A DNA stretch of 64,000 bases from NCBI RefSeq assembly GCF_000473265.1, contig NZ_KI421511.1, forward strand, positions 857,731 through 921,730, in the 5' to 3' direction. Below are positions 1-7,728 of the stretch, piece by piece. The notes under the pieces were generated by a model that was not told the DNA's origin, did not search any database, and saw only the letters and a program-made list of their open reading frames with translations. Position 1 is the first letter of the stretch; each line of letters begins with the position of its first letter. The position numbers and the translations under genes were made by a program. This stretch comes from Amycolatopsis thermoflava N1165 (GTDB taxonomy: Bacteria > Actinomycetota > Actinomycetes > Mycobacteriales > Pseudonocardiaceae).

Positions 1-1477
1 CGCGGCCGTGCTCGGCCTGCTGCCCCGGACCGCGCGCATCGCGAGCGGCAGCATCCGGTTCGAGGGCACCGAACTCGTCGGCCTGAAGGACCGGCAGCTC
101 AACACCTTCCGCGGCGCCGGGATCGGGATGATCTTCCAGAATCCGGTGACCTCGCTCGACCCGTCCTTCACGATCGGCAGCCAGCTCGGCGACACCGCGC
201 GGCTGCACCTGCGTGTCTCCCGCGCCGAGGCCCGCGATGTCGCGCACACATGGCTCGACCGGGTGGGTATCCGCGACGCGGACCGGGTGTTGCGCGCCTA
301 CCCGCACGAGCTGTCCGGCGGGATGCGCCAGCGGGTCATGATCGCGCTGGCCGGGTTGTCCGGTCCCCGGCTGCTGATCGCCGACGAGCCGACCACCGCG
401 CTCGACGCGGCGGTGCAGAAGCAGATCCTGGATCTGGTGCTGGACCTGGCCGGCGAGACGAAGACGGCGGTGCTGCTCATCACGCACGACTTCGGCGTGG
501 TGTCCCACACCAGTTCCCGTGTCGCGGTGATGCGCGAAGGCGTGATCGTGGAGACGGGCAGCACGGCGCAGGTGCTCAACGCGCCGCAACACCCCTACAC
601 GCGCACGCTGATCGACGCCGTCCCGGAGATCGGGCGGCGGTATCCGCGCGCCGACCGGGCCTCGTCCGGCGACAAGCCGGTGCTCGAACTGCGCGCAGTG
701 TCCAAGGAGTTCGTCGCGGGCGGTTTCGGCACCGGGCGGCACCGGTCGGTGGTGCGGGCCGTCGACGACGTCTCGCTCAGCGTGCACCGCGGCGAGATCT
801 TCGGTCTCATCGGCGAGTCCGGCTCGGGGAAGTCGACGCTCGCCCGGCTCGCCGGCGGCCTCCTCCCGCGCACGGCGGGGACGGTCACCTTCGACGGCGC
901 CGACATCGGCGACTCCGGCGCCCGCGATCTGCGGCGGCGGTTCCAGTACGTGTTCCAGGACGCCGCCACGGCGCTCAACCCGCGGATCACCGCGGGTGAA
1001 CAGATCGCCCGTCCACTGCGGAGGCTCGGCAAAGCCGCCTCCCGCAAGGAAGCGACCGCGCAGGTGCACCGGGCACTGGAGCTCGTGGGTCTGCATCCCG
1101 GCCACGCCGACCGCTACCCGCGGGAGTTCTCCGGCGGACAGCGCCAGCGCGTCGGGATCGCGCGGGCGATCGCGCTGGAACCGGAGTTGCTGATCCTCGA
1201 CGAGCCGACCTCCGCGCTGGACGTCTCCACCCAGGCGGCCATCCTCGACCTGCTGCTGGACCTCAAGGCCGAACTCGACCTGACGTACCTGTTCATCGGG
1301 CACAACCTGGCGATCATCGCCTCGCTGTGCGACCGGATCGGCGTCATGCGCGGGGGCTCGCTGGTCGAGACGTTCCCGGCGGGCGACCTGTTCGCCCCGG
1401 AGCGGCACCCGGACACCCGTGCACTGCTCGACGCCGTACTTCCCATCGCATCCACCCGAGACAGAGAGGCATCATGA
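1..1477 (+). CDS. ABC transporter ATP-binding protein, fused DppD-DppF type (5' partial)
   Basis: This is the energy subunit of an oligopeptide/nickel-type ABC importer with two ATPase domains in one chain. The reading frame is open at the left edge, so the start and the first Walker A lie outside the window. Visible in the first domain are a Q-loop (FQNPVTSLDP), the signature LSGGMRQRV and Walker B LLIADEPTTALD. The second domain has Walker A GESGSGKST near residue 270, LSGGQRQR and LLILDEPTSALD. The last codons overlap the next start (ATGA at 1474-1477), so it is translationally coupled to the flavin monooxygenase genes downstream. It presumably imports their substrate. The family assignment is firm; the substrate is unknown. 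Confidence 0.93.
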   Translation, partial: AAVLGLLPRTARIASGSIRFEGTELVGLKDRQLNTFRGAGIGMIFQNPVTSLDPSFTIGSQLGDTARLHLRVSRAEARDVAHTWLDRVGIRDADRVLRAYPHELSGGMRQRVMIALAGLSGPRLLIADEPTTALDAAVQKQILDLVLDLAGETKTAVLLITHDFGVVSHTSSRVAVMREGVIVETGSTAQVLNAPQHPYTRTLIDAVPEIGRRYPRADRASSGDKPVLELRAVSKEFVAGGFGTGRHRSVVRAVDDVSLSVHRGEIFGLIGESGSGKSTLARLAGGLLPRTAGTVTFDGADIGDSGARDLRRRFQYVFQDAATALNPRITAGEQIARPLRRLGKAASRKEATAQVHRALELVGLHPGHADRYPREFSGGQRQRVGIARAIALEPELLILDEPTSALDVSTQAAILDLLLDLKAELDLTYLFIGHNLAIIASLCDRIGVMRGGSLVETFPAGDLFAPERHPDTRALLDAVLPIASTRDREAS

Positions 1478-2724
1478 CCGCCACCGGCGAACGCACCACC
1501 CTGACCTACCTGCGCCCCGCGACGGCATCCGCCGAGGAGCTCTCGGCCCGCTTCCAGCCGGTCTTCGACCGCGTGGCGGAGGGCAACGTCGAGCGCGAGA
1601 AGAACCGCGTCTTCCCCCACGAGCAGGTGCGCTGGCTCAAGGAGGCGGGCCTGGGCCGGGTGCGGATCCCGGTCGAACACGGCGGCTTCGGCGCCTCGCT
1701 CGAGCAGACCTTCGCCCTGCTCGCCGATCTCGGTGAGGCGGATGCCAACGTCGCGCACATCTGGCGCAACCACCTGGCGTTCGTCGAGGACCGGCTCAAC
1801 GCCGCGCCCTCGGCCACCAACGACCGGTGGATCCGGCGGTTCCTCGACGGCGACTTCGTCGGAGGCGGCTGGACCGAGGCCAACAACGGCACCTTCGCCA
1901 CCCTCAAGACCACCGTGCGCGAGGACGGCGGCCGGTGGCGGGTGAACGGCGCCAAGTTCTACGCCACCGGAAGCCTCTACGCCGACTGGCTCGACGTCCT
2001 CGGCAAGGGCGAGGGTGACACCGTGCTGACGGCGCTGGTGCGCCGGGACGACCCGGGTGTCGAGCTGATCGACGACTGGACCGGCTTCGGGCAGCGCACC
2101 ACGGCCAGCGGCACCGCGAACTACCGCGACGTGCCGGCCGAGGACGGCGACGTCTTCCCGGCGGGGGAGCGGTTCGTCTACCAGGGGCACTTCTACCAGA
2201 CGGCGATGCTGTCGGTGCTGGCCGGGATCACGCGCGCGGTGGTGCGGGACGGTATCGCCGCGCTGAAGGCCCGCGGCCGCAACTACCCGCAGGCGCTGTC
2301 GCCCGTGCCCGCCACCGACGCGCAGCTGTTGCAGGTCATCGGAGGGGTCTCGGTGCACGCCTTCACCGCGCGGGCCGCACTGAGCGCGTCGTCGCGCACG
2401 CTCGACCTGGTCGCCGCGGCGCACGCGGCCGGCGACGAGGAGGCCCGGAAACAGCGGGTGCTCGAGGCCGAGGTGGCCACGGCACAGGCCCAGCTGGCGA
2501 TCATCGACGCCGCACTGCAGGCGACGACGACGGTGTTCGACGCGCTCGGCGCCTCCGGCGTGTCGGAGAACCTGTTGCTGGACCGGCACTGGCGCAACGC
2601 GCGCACGCTGGCCTCGCACAACCCGCGCGTCTACAAGGCCCGCATCCTGGGCGACTGGCTGGTCAACGAGACCGACCCGGTGCCCAACCTGGCGGCGCTG
2701 GGCCGTGGGGGCCAGGGCGACTGA
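1474..2724 (+). CDS. acyl-CoA dehydrogenase-fold flavin monooxygenase (DszC/SfnC-like)
   Basis: A 416-residue protein of the acyl-CoA dehydrogenase superfamily, in the branch that uses reduced flavin and oxygen for monooxygenation (DszC, SfnC). The start at 1474 is set by the ATGA overlap with the ABC gene; longer versions of the frame run back into that gene. The N-terminal helical domain (VRIPVEHGGFGAS), the middle beta domain (GGGWTEANNGTF, WRVNGAKFYATG) and the C-terminal helical domain are all present. The neighbours are three luciferase-like flavin enzymes and an importer ATPase, a combination typical of organosulfur (sulfone/sulfonate) scavenging. Assigning a sulfur substrate is inference. 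No flavin reductase gene is visible here. Confidence 0.82.
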   Translation: MTATGERTTLTYLRPATASAEELSARFQPVFDRVAEGNVEREKNRVFPHEQVRWLKEAGLGRVRIPVEHGGFGASLEQTFALLADLGEADANVAHIWRNHLAFVEDRLNAAPSATNDRWIRRFLDGDFVGGGWTEANNGTFATLKTTVREDGGRWRVNGAKFYATGSLYADWLDVLGKGEGDTVLTALVRRDDPGVELIDDWTGFGQRTTASGTANYRDVPAEDGDVFPAGERFVYQGHFYQTAMLSVLAGITRAVVRDGIAALKARGRNYPQALSPVPATDAQLLQVIGGVSVHAFTARAALSASSRTLDLVAAAHAAGDEEARKQRVLEAEVATAQAQLAIIDAALQATTTVFDALGASGVSENLLLDRHWRNARTLASHNPRVYKARILGDWLVNETDPVPNLAALGRGGQGD

Positions 2725-2727
2725 TCC

Positions 2728-3768
2728 ATGCCTGCACCGCTGAGAATCGGCTTCGCGCTGAACTTCCGGACCTCCTCGCGGGACATCGATGCCGTGGCTC
2801 GCGTCTACGAGGAAGTGCTCGACACGATCGCCTACGCCGACCGGCTCGGGATCGACAGCGTGTGGGTGGGCCAGCACCACTTCGACAACACCGACGGCCC
2901 GTTCGCCTCGCCGCTGCCGTTCCTGGTCGCGGCGGCCGCCAGGACGTCGCACATCACGCTCGGCACCGGTATCACCACCGTGCCGTTCGAGGATCCCGTC
3001 CGCCTGGCCGAGGACGCCGCGGTCGTCGACGCCCTGACGCACGGGCGGGTCCACCTCGGACTCGGCACCGGCGGCGCGAACCTCGACGGCTTCGCCGCGT
3101 TCGGGTTGCGGCCGGAACAGCGGCACGCGCTGTTCGGCGACAAGGTGGCCAAGCTGCACGCCGCCCTCGAGGGGCGTCCGTTGTCCGGTGGCGCGGACGG
3201 GCCTCGCCTGTACCCGCCGGGAACCCGGGTGCGCGGGCAGCTGTGGCAGGCGGCCACGAGCCTGGCCGGCGCAACGGCGGCGGGAGCGGCCGGCGACGGG
3301 CTGCAGCAGGGCGCCTTCTTCGATCCCGCGGACACCGGTCAGGCGCCCAAGGTGCGCGCCTACCTCGAGGCGTGGCAAGGCGCCCGGCCGGACGAGGCGC
3401 CGCGCGTGGCCGTGTTCCGGTTCGTCTACCCCGGACGGGACAAGGAGACCGTGCTCCGCGAGGTCGAGCCGGTGCTCGGGCCGCGTCTGGCTGCGCTGGC
3501 CGAACGGGCGGCGCTCAGCGGAAACCCGGCGCTGCGCGGGTTGAGCGTGCGGGAGTACCTCGACCTGGTCCCGTTCCACGGCTCGCCCGACGACATCGCC
3601 GAGCGCGTCGCCACCGACCCGGCGATCGCCGCGGGTGCGACGGACTTCGTCGCCAACTTCTCCTACCGCGACGAGTTCGACGTCGCGAACGCACAAGCCC
3701 GCGTGCACACGCTGGCGACCGAGATCGGGCCGGCGATCGGGTGGCGGCCCGCGGTCGCCCTCCGATGA
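2728..3768 (+). CDS. LLM-class flavin-dependent oxidoreductase (bacterial luciferase-like)
   Basis: A 346-residue TIM-barrel flavin enzyme of the luciferase-like monooxygenase class. Recognisable segments are IAYADRLGIDSVWVGQHHF near residue 35, the strand LGTGITTVPFEDPVRLAEDAAVVDALTHGRVHLGLGTGG near residues 75-115, and a C-terminal NFSYRDEFDVANA. It follows the DszC-like gene by 3 bp and overlaps the next gene by 4 bp (3765-3768), so it belongs to the same operon. It probably uses reduced FMN and oxygen to oxidise or cleave a small imported compound. The exact substrate cannot be read from the sequence. Confidence 0.88.
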   Translation: MPAPLRIGFALNFRTSSRDIDAVARVYEEVLDTIAYADRLGIDSVWVGQHHFDNTDGPFASPLPFLVAAAARTSHITLGTGITTVPFEDPVRLAEDAAVVDALTHGRVHLGLGTGGANLDGFAAFGLRPEQRHALFGDKVAKLHAALEGRPLSGGADGPRLYPPGTRVRGQLWQAATSLAGATAAGAAGDGLQQGAFFDPADTGQAPKVRAYLEAWQGARPDEAPRVAVFRFVYPGRDKETVLREVEPVLGPRLAALAERAALSGNPALRGLSVREYLDLVPFHGSPDDIAERVATDPAIAAGATDFVANFSYRDEFDVANAQARVHTLATEIGPAIGWRPAVALR

Positions 3769-4661
3769 GCGTGCCTGACGAAAGGACCCCGATGCCTGCT
3801 CCCTACCTCGCACTCGGACTCGCCGGGCCGCACCTCGTCGAGCTGACCAGCAGTCCGGGCCTGCTCGCCCGGTGGGACGCGCTGCCCGCGGCGTTCACCG
3901 TTCTCGGGCTCGACCGGGTCGACGGAAGCGCACCGGCCGGGCAGACCCTGGACAGCAGCGCGGTGGGCGCCGCCCTGGCCGGCCGCACGACCCGGGGGCG
4001 CTTCCTGATCGTGGCGAGCCCGCAGCGCGATCACCCCTACAACCTGGCCCGGCGCGTCGCCTCCCTCGGGCACCTGTCGCGGGGCCGGAGCGGGCTGCTC
4101 GTCGGCGTGCGGGACGCCTACGCGGCTCCCGAGCGGGCCACCCCGGCCAGGGCCAACGACGCGGCTCGCGCGGTCCGGGCGCTGGAACAGAGCTGGCCCT
4201 ACGACTCGATCGTCGGGGACCGGGAAACCGGGATCCTGGTGCGCTCGAACGAGATCGTGCACGTCGACCTGGGTGGCGAGTTCCCGATCGCGGGACCGCT
4301 GAACGCGCCGGAACCGCCCACCGGTGCCTCGGTGATCGCCTGGTACGGACCCGGAGCGGTCAGCCCAGGCCCGGTCGACCTGGTCATCGGGGAGGGCGGG
4401 TCCGTCGCCGTCACCCCGCTCGGCGAGACGCCACCGCGCGATGCCGCCGGCGTGCTCCTGCGCGCTGCGCCCGGGCAGACGGCCGACGAGCTGCTGACGG
4501 CCGCGGAAGAGCTGCTGGCCGAGGGGTTCCGGCCGGTCGGTGCCGGCCCGTTGCGCGCGGCGCTCGGGTTGGCCGCCCCACCACGGCGGGCGGCCGGGCG
4601 TGCCGCGTTCCCCGTTCCCCAGCCGAATCCGTCGCTGTCGACCCCGAGGAGCCGTTCATGA
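3765..4661 (+). CDS. short, divergent LLM-like flavoprotein
   Basis: A protein of up to 298 residues with residual luciferase-like features: FTVLGLDRVDGSAP, FLIVASPQRDHPYNLARRVASLGHLSRGRSGLLVGVRD, then a variable C-terminal half. The first possible ATG (3765) overlaps the previous stop. A better ribosome site (AAGGA at 3782-3786) precedes a second ATG at 3792, so the product may begin with MPAPYLALG. It is shorter than usual for the family (330-450 residues), and the region after residue 150 is hard to match to the barrel. It may be a non-catalytic or partner subunit for its neighbours, as in heteromeric luciferases; that is a guess. It overlaps the following gene by 4 bp. Confidence 0.7.
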   Translation: MSVPDERTPMPAPYLALGLAGPHLVELTSSPGLLARWDALPAAFTVLGLDRVDGSAPAGQTLDSSAVGAALAGRTTRGRFLIVASPQRDHPYNLARRVASLGHLSRGRSGLLVGVRDAYAAPERATPARANDAARAVRALEQSWPYDSIVGDRETGILVRSNEIVHVDLGGEFPIAGPLNAPEPPTGASVIAWYGPGAVSPGPVDLVIGEGGSVAVTPLGETPPRDAAGVLLRAAPGQTADELLTAAEELLAEGFRPVGAGPLRAALGLAAPPRRAAGRAAFPVPQPNPSLSTPRSRS

Positions 4662-5950
4662 CCGACCGCCGCACGGGGCACGTGATCCTGGGCATCAACG
4701 TGCTCGTCCTGGGCTACCTCCCGGCCGCCTGGCAGTCACCGCTGCTGAAGAAGGACTCCTTCGTCGATCCCGCGTACTGGGAGACCATCGGTCGGACCGC
4801 GGAACGCGGCACGCTCGACGCGATCTTCCTGGCCGACGGCCCGCTGCTGGGCGATCCGGCCCACGACGCGAACCCGATCCGCCTCGAGCCCACCGTGAAC
4901 TGGGGTCACGTCGCCGCGGCCACCGAGCGGGTCGGGCTCGTGGCGACCGCGTCCACCACCTTCAACGATCCGTTCGAGCTCGCCGAGCGGCTGCTGTCGT
5001 GGGACCACCTCTCCGGCGGTCGCGCGGGGTGGAACATCGTGACCACGCGGGGGGCGACCGCGGCGCGGAACTTCGGCCTGCCCGACGTGCCACTGCGCGA
5101 CGACCGCTACGACCGCGCCGCGGAGTTCGTCGACGTGGTGCGCGCGTTGTGGGACTCGGCGGTCACCGGCGAGGACATCAGCCACCGCGGCGAACTGTTC
5201 CAGCTGGACGGGCGGTTGCGGGTACCCCCCTCCCGGCAGGGCAGCCCGGTTCTCCTGCAGGCCGGTGGCTCGCCGAAGGGACGGGAGCTCGCCGGCCGCG
5301 TCGCCGAGGGGGTGTTCGCGGCCGAGCTCACCAAGGACAAGGCGATCGAGCACTACCGCCTGGTCAAACGTCTTGCCCGGGCCCACGGCCGGTCGCCTGA
5401 CGACGTCAAGATCCTGCCCGGTCTGCTCCTGACACTGGGCAGCACCGAGGAGGAGGCCCGCCGGCGCAACGACGAACTCCACGACGCCGGGCCCGCGGCG
5501 TACTCGGTGCAGTGGCTCTCGCAGTCGATCGGGTACGACGCCTCGAAGCTCGAACTCGACGAGCCCTTCCCCGAAGAGGTCCTCGCCGCCCCGGCGGATC
5601 CGCAGACGTTCCAGGGCAGCATGGGTTTCCGCGAATCGATCGTCGCGCAGATCCGCCGCACCAACCCGACGGTGCGCGAGTACCTGCGGCAGACGCGCTA
5701 CACCGGCTCCGGGCACGCGGGTTTCGTCGGCACGCCGGAGCAGCTGGCCGACCACATCGAGGACTGGTTCCACTCCGGAGCGATCGACGGGTTCAACCTC
5801 CAGCCCGATGTGCTGGTCGACGGGCTGGAGGTGATCGCCGACGAACTGGTGCCCCTCCTGCGCCGGCGGGGGCTCTACCGGCACGACTACGAAACCGACA
5901 CGCTGCGCGGCCACTTCCGGGCCGCTTCGCCGACCCCGCGCTTCGACTGA
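4658..5950 (+). CDS. NtaA/SnaA/DszA-type FMN-dependent monooxygenase
   Basis: A 430-residue LLM-class monooxygenase of the NtaA/SnaA/DszA subgroup. Diagnostic stretches are FVDPAYWETIGRTAERGTLDAIFLADG near residue 35, LLSWDHLSGGRAGWNIVTT near residue 115, GSPVLLQAGGSPKGRELAG near residue 200, and the C-terminal GFNLQPDVLVDGLEVIADELVPLLRRRGLYR. The start is set by the ATGA overlap at 4658-4661. DszA cleaves a carbon-sulfur bond in dibenzothiophene sulfone, and SnaA and NtaA oxidise other substrates. With the DszC-like gene in the same operon, a two-step oxidation and cleavage of an organosulfur compound is the simplest reading. It is the last gene of the operon. Confidence 0.9.
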   Translation: MTDRRTGHVILGINVLVLGYLPAAWQSPLLKKDSFVDPAYWETIGRTAERGTLDAIFLADGPLLGDPAHDANPIRLEPTVNWGHVAAATERVGLVATASTTFNDPFELAERLLSWDHLSGGRAGWNIVTTRGATAARNFGLPDVPLRDDRYDRAAEFVDVVRALWDSAVTGEDISHRGELFQLDGRLRVPPSRQGSPVLLQAGGSPKGRELAGRVAEGVFAAELTKDKAIEHYRLVKRLARAHGRSPDDVKILPGLLLTLGSTEEEARRRNDELHDAGPAAYSVQWLSQSIGYDASKLELDEPFPEEVLAAPADPQTFQGSMGFRESIVAQIRRTNPTVREYLRQTRYTGSGHAGFVGTPEQLADHIEDWFHSGAIDGFNLQPDVLVDGLEVIADELVPLLRRRGLYRHDYETDTLRGHFRAASPTPRFD

Positions 5951-6000
5951 GCCGGGCGCCCGGCGCGGATGCTCAACACGATCGCGAGCGCTGAGACCGG

Positions 6001-6034
6001 ACTCCAGCGGTATTCCAGCGCTGCCTGCTTCCCT
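6001..6034 (+). promoter_or_regulatory. SARP-type direct-repeat box before the biotin carrier gene
   Basis: ACTCCAG at 6001 and ATTCCAG at 6012 form a direct repeat with an 11-bp period. Ten bases later is TTCCCT (6029-6034), a poor -10 match. The same arrangement occurs at five other promoters in this cluster, and this is the weakest at the -10. It starts 40 bp before the GTG at 6041, which would give a very short leader. Confidence 0.5.
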
Positions 6035-6040
6035 GGTGGG

Positions 6041-6262
6041 GTGGCCGAGCGAATTCACGCGGAGATCGTCGCCAAGGTGATCGAGGTTGCCCGGGGCGAA
6101 GGGGCCGACCTCGCGGCGGGTGATGCGGTCCTGCTGCTGGAGTCGATGAAGATGGAGATCCCGGTGCTGACCGGGACCGCCGGCCGGCTGAGCCACCTGG
6201 CGGTGGGCGTCGGTGACGTCGTCCAGGAGGGCGATCTCCTGGCCGTCATCGAGGTGCCGTGA
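6041..6262 (+). CDS. small stand-alone biotin carboxyl carrier-like protein
   Basis: A 73-residue biotinyl/lipoyl-attachment domain with the biotinylation motif ESMKMEIPV (lysine near residue 36), a Gly-Asp turn and a C-terminal hydrophobic strand. Its length matches the free carrier proteins of actinobacteria. The GTG at 6041 is chosen because it gives a compact domain; an in-frame ATG at 5969 would add 24 residues unlike the family and cover the repeat box. It overlaps the next gene by 4 bp (GTGA). A carrier of this kind serves an acyl-CoA carboxylase. The carboxyltransferase at 27881 has the same type of box before its operon, so the two may work together to make malonyl-CoA or a related unit. 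That link is inference. Confidence 0.85.
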   Translation: MAERIHAEIVAKVIEVARGEGADLAAGDAVLLLESMKMEIPVLTGTAGRLSHLAVGVGDVVQEGDLLAVIEVP

Positions 6263-7539
6263 GGCTGACGATCATCGGTGGTGGCGGGTTCCGCACACCG
6301 CTCATCCACCGTGCCGTCGCGGGGTGGGGCGCGGTCCGGGAAATCGCCCTCTACGACAGCGATCCCCGGCGGCTCGCGGCCATCGGCGCGGTCCTCGGAG
6401 ACCAGAACGTCGTGCCACACACCGATCTCGACGCGGCGCTGGCGGGTGCCGACTTCGTGTTCTGCGCGGTGCGCGTGGGCGGCACGCGGGGGCGTGTGCT
6501 CGACGAACGCATCGCCCTCGACTGCGGCGTGCTGGGGCAGGAGACCACGGGCGCGGGCGGGCTCGCCTACGGGCTGCGCGGCGTTCCGGTGCTGACGGCG
6601 CTGGCCCGCCGCATCGCGGAGCTGGCGCCCGCGGCGTGGGTCGTCAACTTCACCAATCCGGTGGGCCTGATCACGGAGGCGATGGCGGCGGTGCTGGGGG
6701 ACCGGGTGATCGGGATCTGCGATTCCCCGGCCGGCCTGTTCCGGCGTGTCGCGTGGCTGCTCGGCGTCCCGGAGGAGCTGGCGTGGTTCGACTACGCCGG
6801 ACTGAACCACCTGGGCTGGCTGCGCGCGGTCCGCGTCGCCGGCGCTAACCGGCTGCCCGGGCTGCTTGCCGGGGACCGGCTCGGCGGGATCGAGGAGGGC
6901 AGGCTCTTCGGCGTGCCGCTGCTGCGTGAGCTGGGCATGATCCCGAACGAGTACCTGCAGTACTACTACGCCACCGCCGGGGCGATCGAGAAGGCGCGGA
7001 GAGGTCCCACGCGGGGCGCGTTCCTCCACGAACGCCAGGAAGCGTTCTACCATGCCGCCCGGGCGGAGCCGTCCGCGGCGGCACGGCTCTGGGCCGACAC
7101 GCTGGCCGAACGGGAAGCGACCTATTCGTCCGCGCCCGCGCCGGCGAGCGGGGAACCCGCGGGCGGCGGCTACGAGGCGATGGCCGTCGCGGTGATGCGG
7201 TCCCTGGCCGGCGACGGCGCGGCGACCCCGGTGCTGAACGTGCGCAACCGCGGCGCCCTGCCCGGTCTGCCCGCGGACGCGATCGTCGAGGTCCCGTGCC
7301 TGGTGGACACCAACGGCGCGCACCCGATCGCCGGGGACCCGCTGCCGGAGGCGCAGCTCGCCCTGGCCCGCGCCGTGAAGACCGCCGAGCGGACGACGAT
7401 CACCGCGGCACTGACCGGTTCGCGGGCGCTGGCCGAGGACGCCTTCGCGGCGCACCCGCTGGTGGGCGACCGGTCGGTGGCGCGGCGGCTGGTGGCCGGG
7501 TACCGGGCGGCGCATGTGGAGTTGCGGGCGCTGCGCTGA
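6259..7539 (+). CDS. family 4 glycosidase (6-phospho-beta-glucosidase type)
   Basis: A 426-residue NAD- and metal-dependent glycoside hydrolase of family GH4. The N-terminal Rossmann motif reads IIGGGGFRTP. The metal-binding cysteine lies in IGICDSP (near residue 154) and the histidine in GLNHLGWL. The conserved NEYLQYYY follows near residue 230. Such enzymes cleave 6-phosphoglycosides by an oxidation-elimination mechanism. The GTG start overlaps the biotin carrier stop, so the two are co-translated, which is an odd pairing. A sugar kinase lies beyond it in the opposite direction. Its last 43 codons are duplicated directly downstream. A role in the polyketide cluster is uncertain. Confidence 0.9.
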   Translation: MRLTIIGGGGFRTPLIHRAVAGWGAVREIALYDSDPRRLAAIGAVLGDQNVVPHTDLDAALAGADFVFCAVRVGGTRGRVLDERIALDCGVLGQETTGAGGLAYGLRGVPVLTALARRIAELAPAAWVVNFTNPVGLITEAMAAVLGDRVIGICDSPAGLFRRVAWLLGVPEELAWFDYAGLNHLGWLRAVRVAGANRLPGLLAGDRLGGIEEGRLFGVPLLRELGMIPNEYLQYYYATAGAIEKARRGPTRGAFLHERQEAFYHAARAEPSAAARLWADTLAEREATYSSAPAPASGEPAGGGYEAMAVAVMRSLAGDGAATPVLNVRNRGALPGLPADAIVEVPCLVDTNGAHPIAGDPLPEAQLALARAVKTAERTTITAALTGSRALAEDAFAAHPLVGDRSVARRLVAGYRAAHVELRALR

Positions 7540-7590
7540 GCGGGGGTTGGGGCTGTCGTCGGAACCGTTCGGCCCGCCCGCGGCGTGCGC

Positions 7591-7720
7591 GTGATCGGTT
7601 CGCGGGCGCTGGCCGAGGACGCCTTCGCGGCGCACCCGCTGGTGGGTGACCGGTCGGTGGCGCGGCGTCTGGTGGCCGGGTACCAGGCGGTGCACCCGGA
7701 GTTGCCGGCGCTGCAGTGAG
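7591..7720 (+). repeat. diverged copy of the 3' end of the GH4 gene
   Basis: Bases 7591-7720 repeat 7411-7540 at an offset of exactly 180 bp, with about a dozen substitutions and no gaps. The copy keeps the reading frame and stop: it would encode a 42-residue tail starting at GTG 7591 and ending PALQ. The upstream 50 bp do not match. It looks like the remnant of a tandem gene copy lost by deletion, or a partial duplication. No evidence of expression. Confidence 0.9.
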
Positions 7721-7728
7721 GGCGCTCG

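Noticed and set aside
1114-3813. An 899-codon open frame on the minus strand opposite the ABC/DszC-like/LLM genes
   Set aside because: It is the high-GC antisense shadow of clear plus-strand genes; the translation is Arg/Gly/His-rich low-complexity with no family resemblance.
5969-6040. N-terminal extension of the biotin carrier from ATG 5969
   Set aside because: The 24 extra residues have no counterpart in the family and would cover the regulatory repeat; the GTG at 6041 gives a standard-sized carrier.
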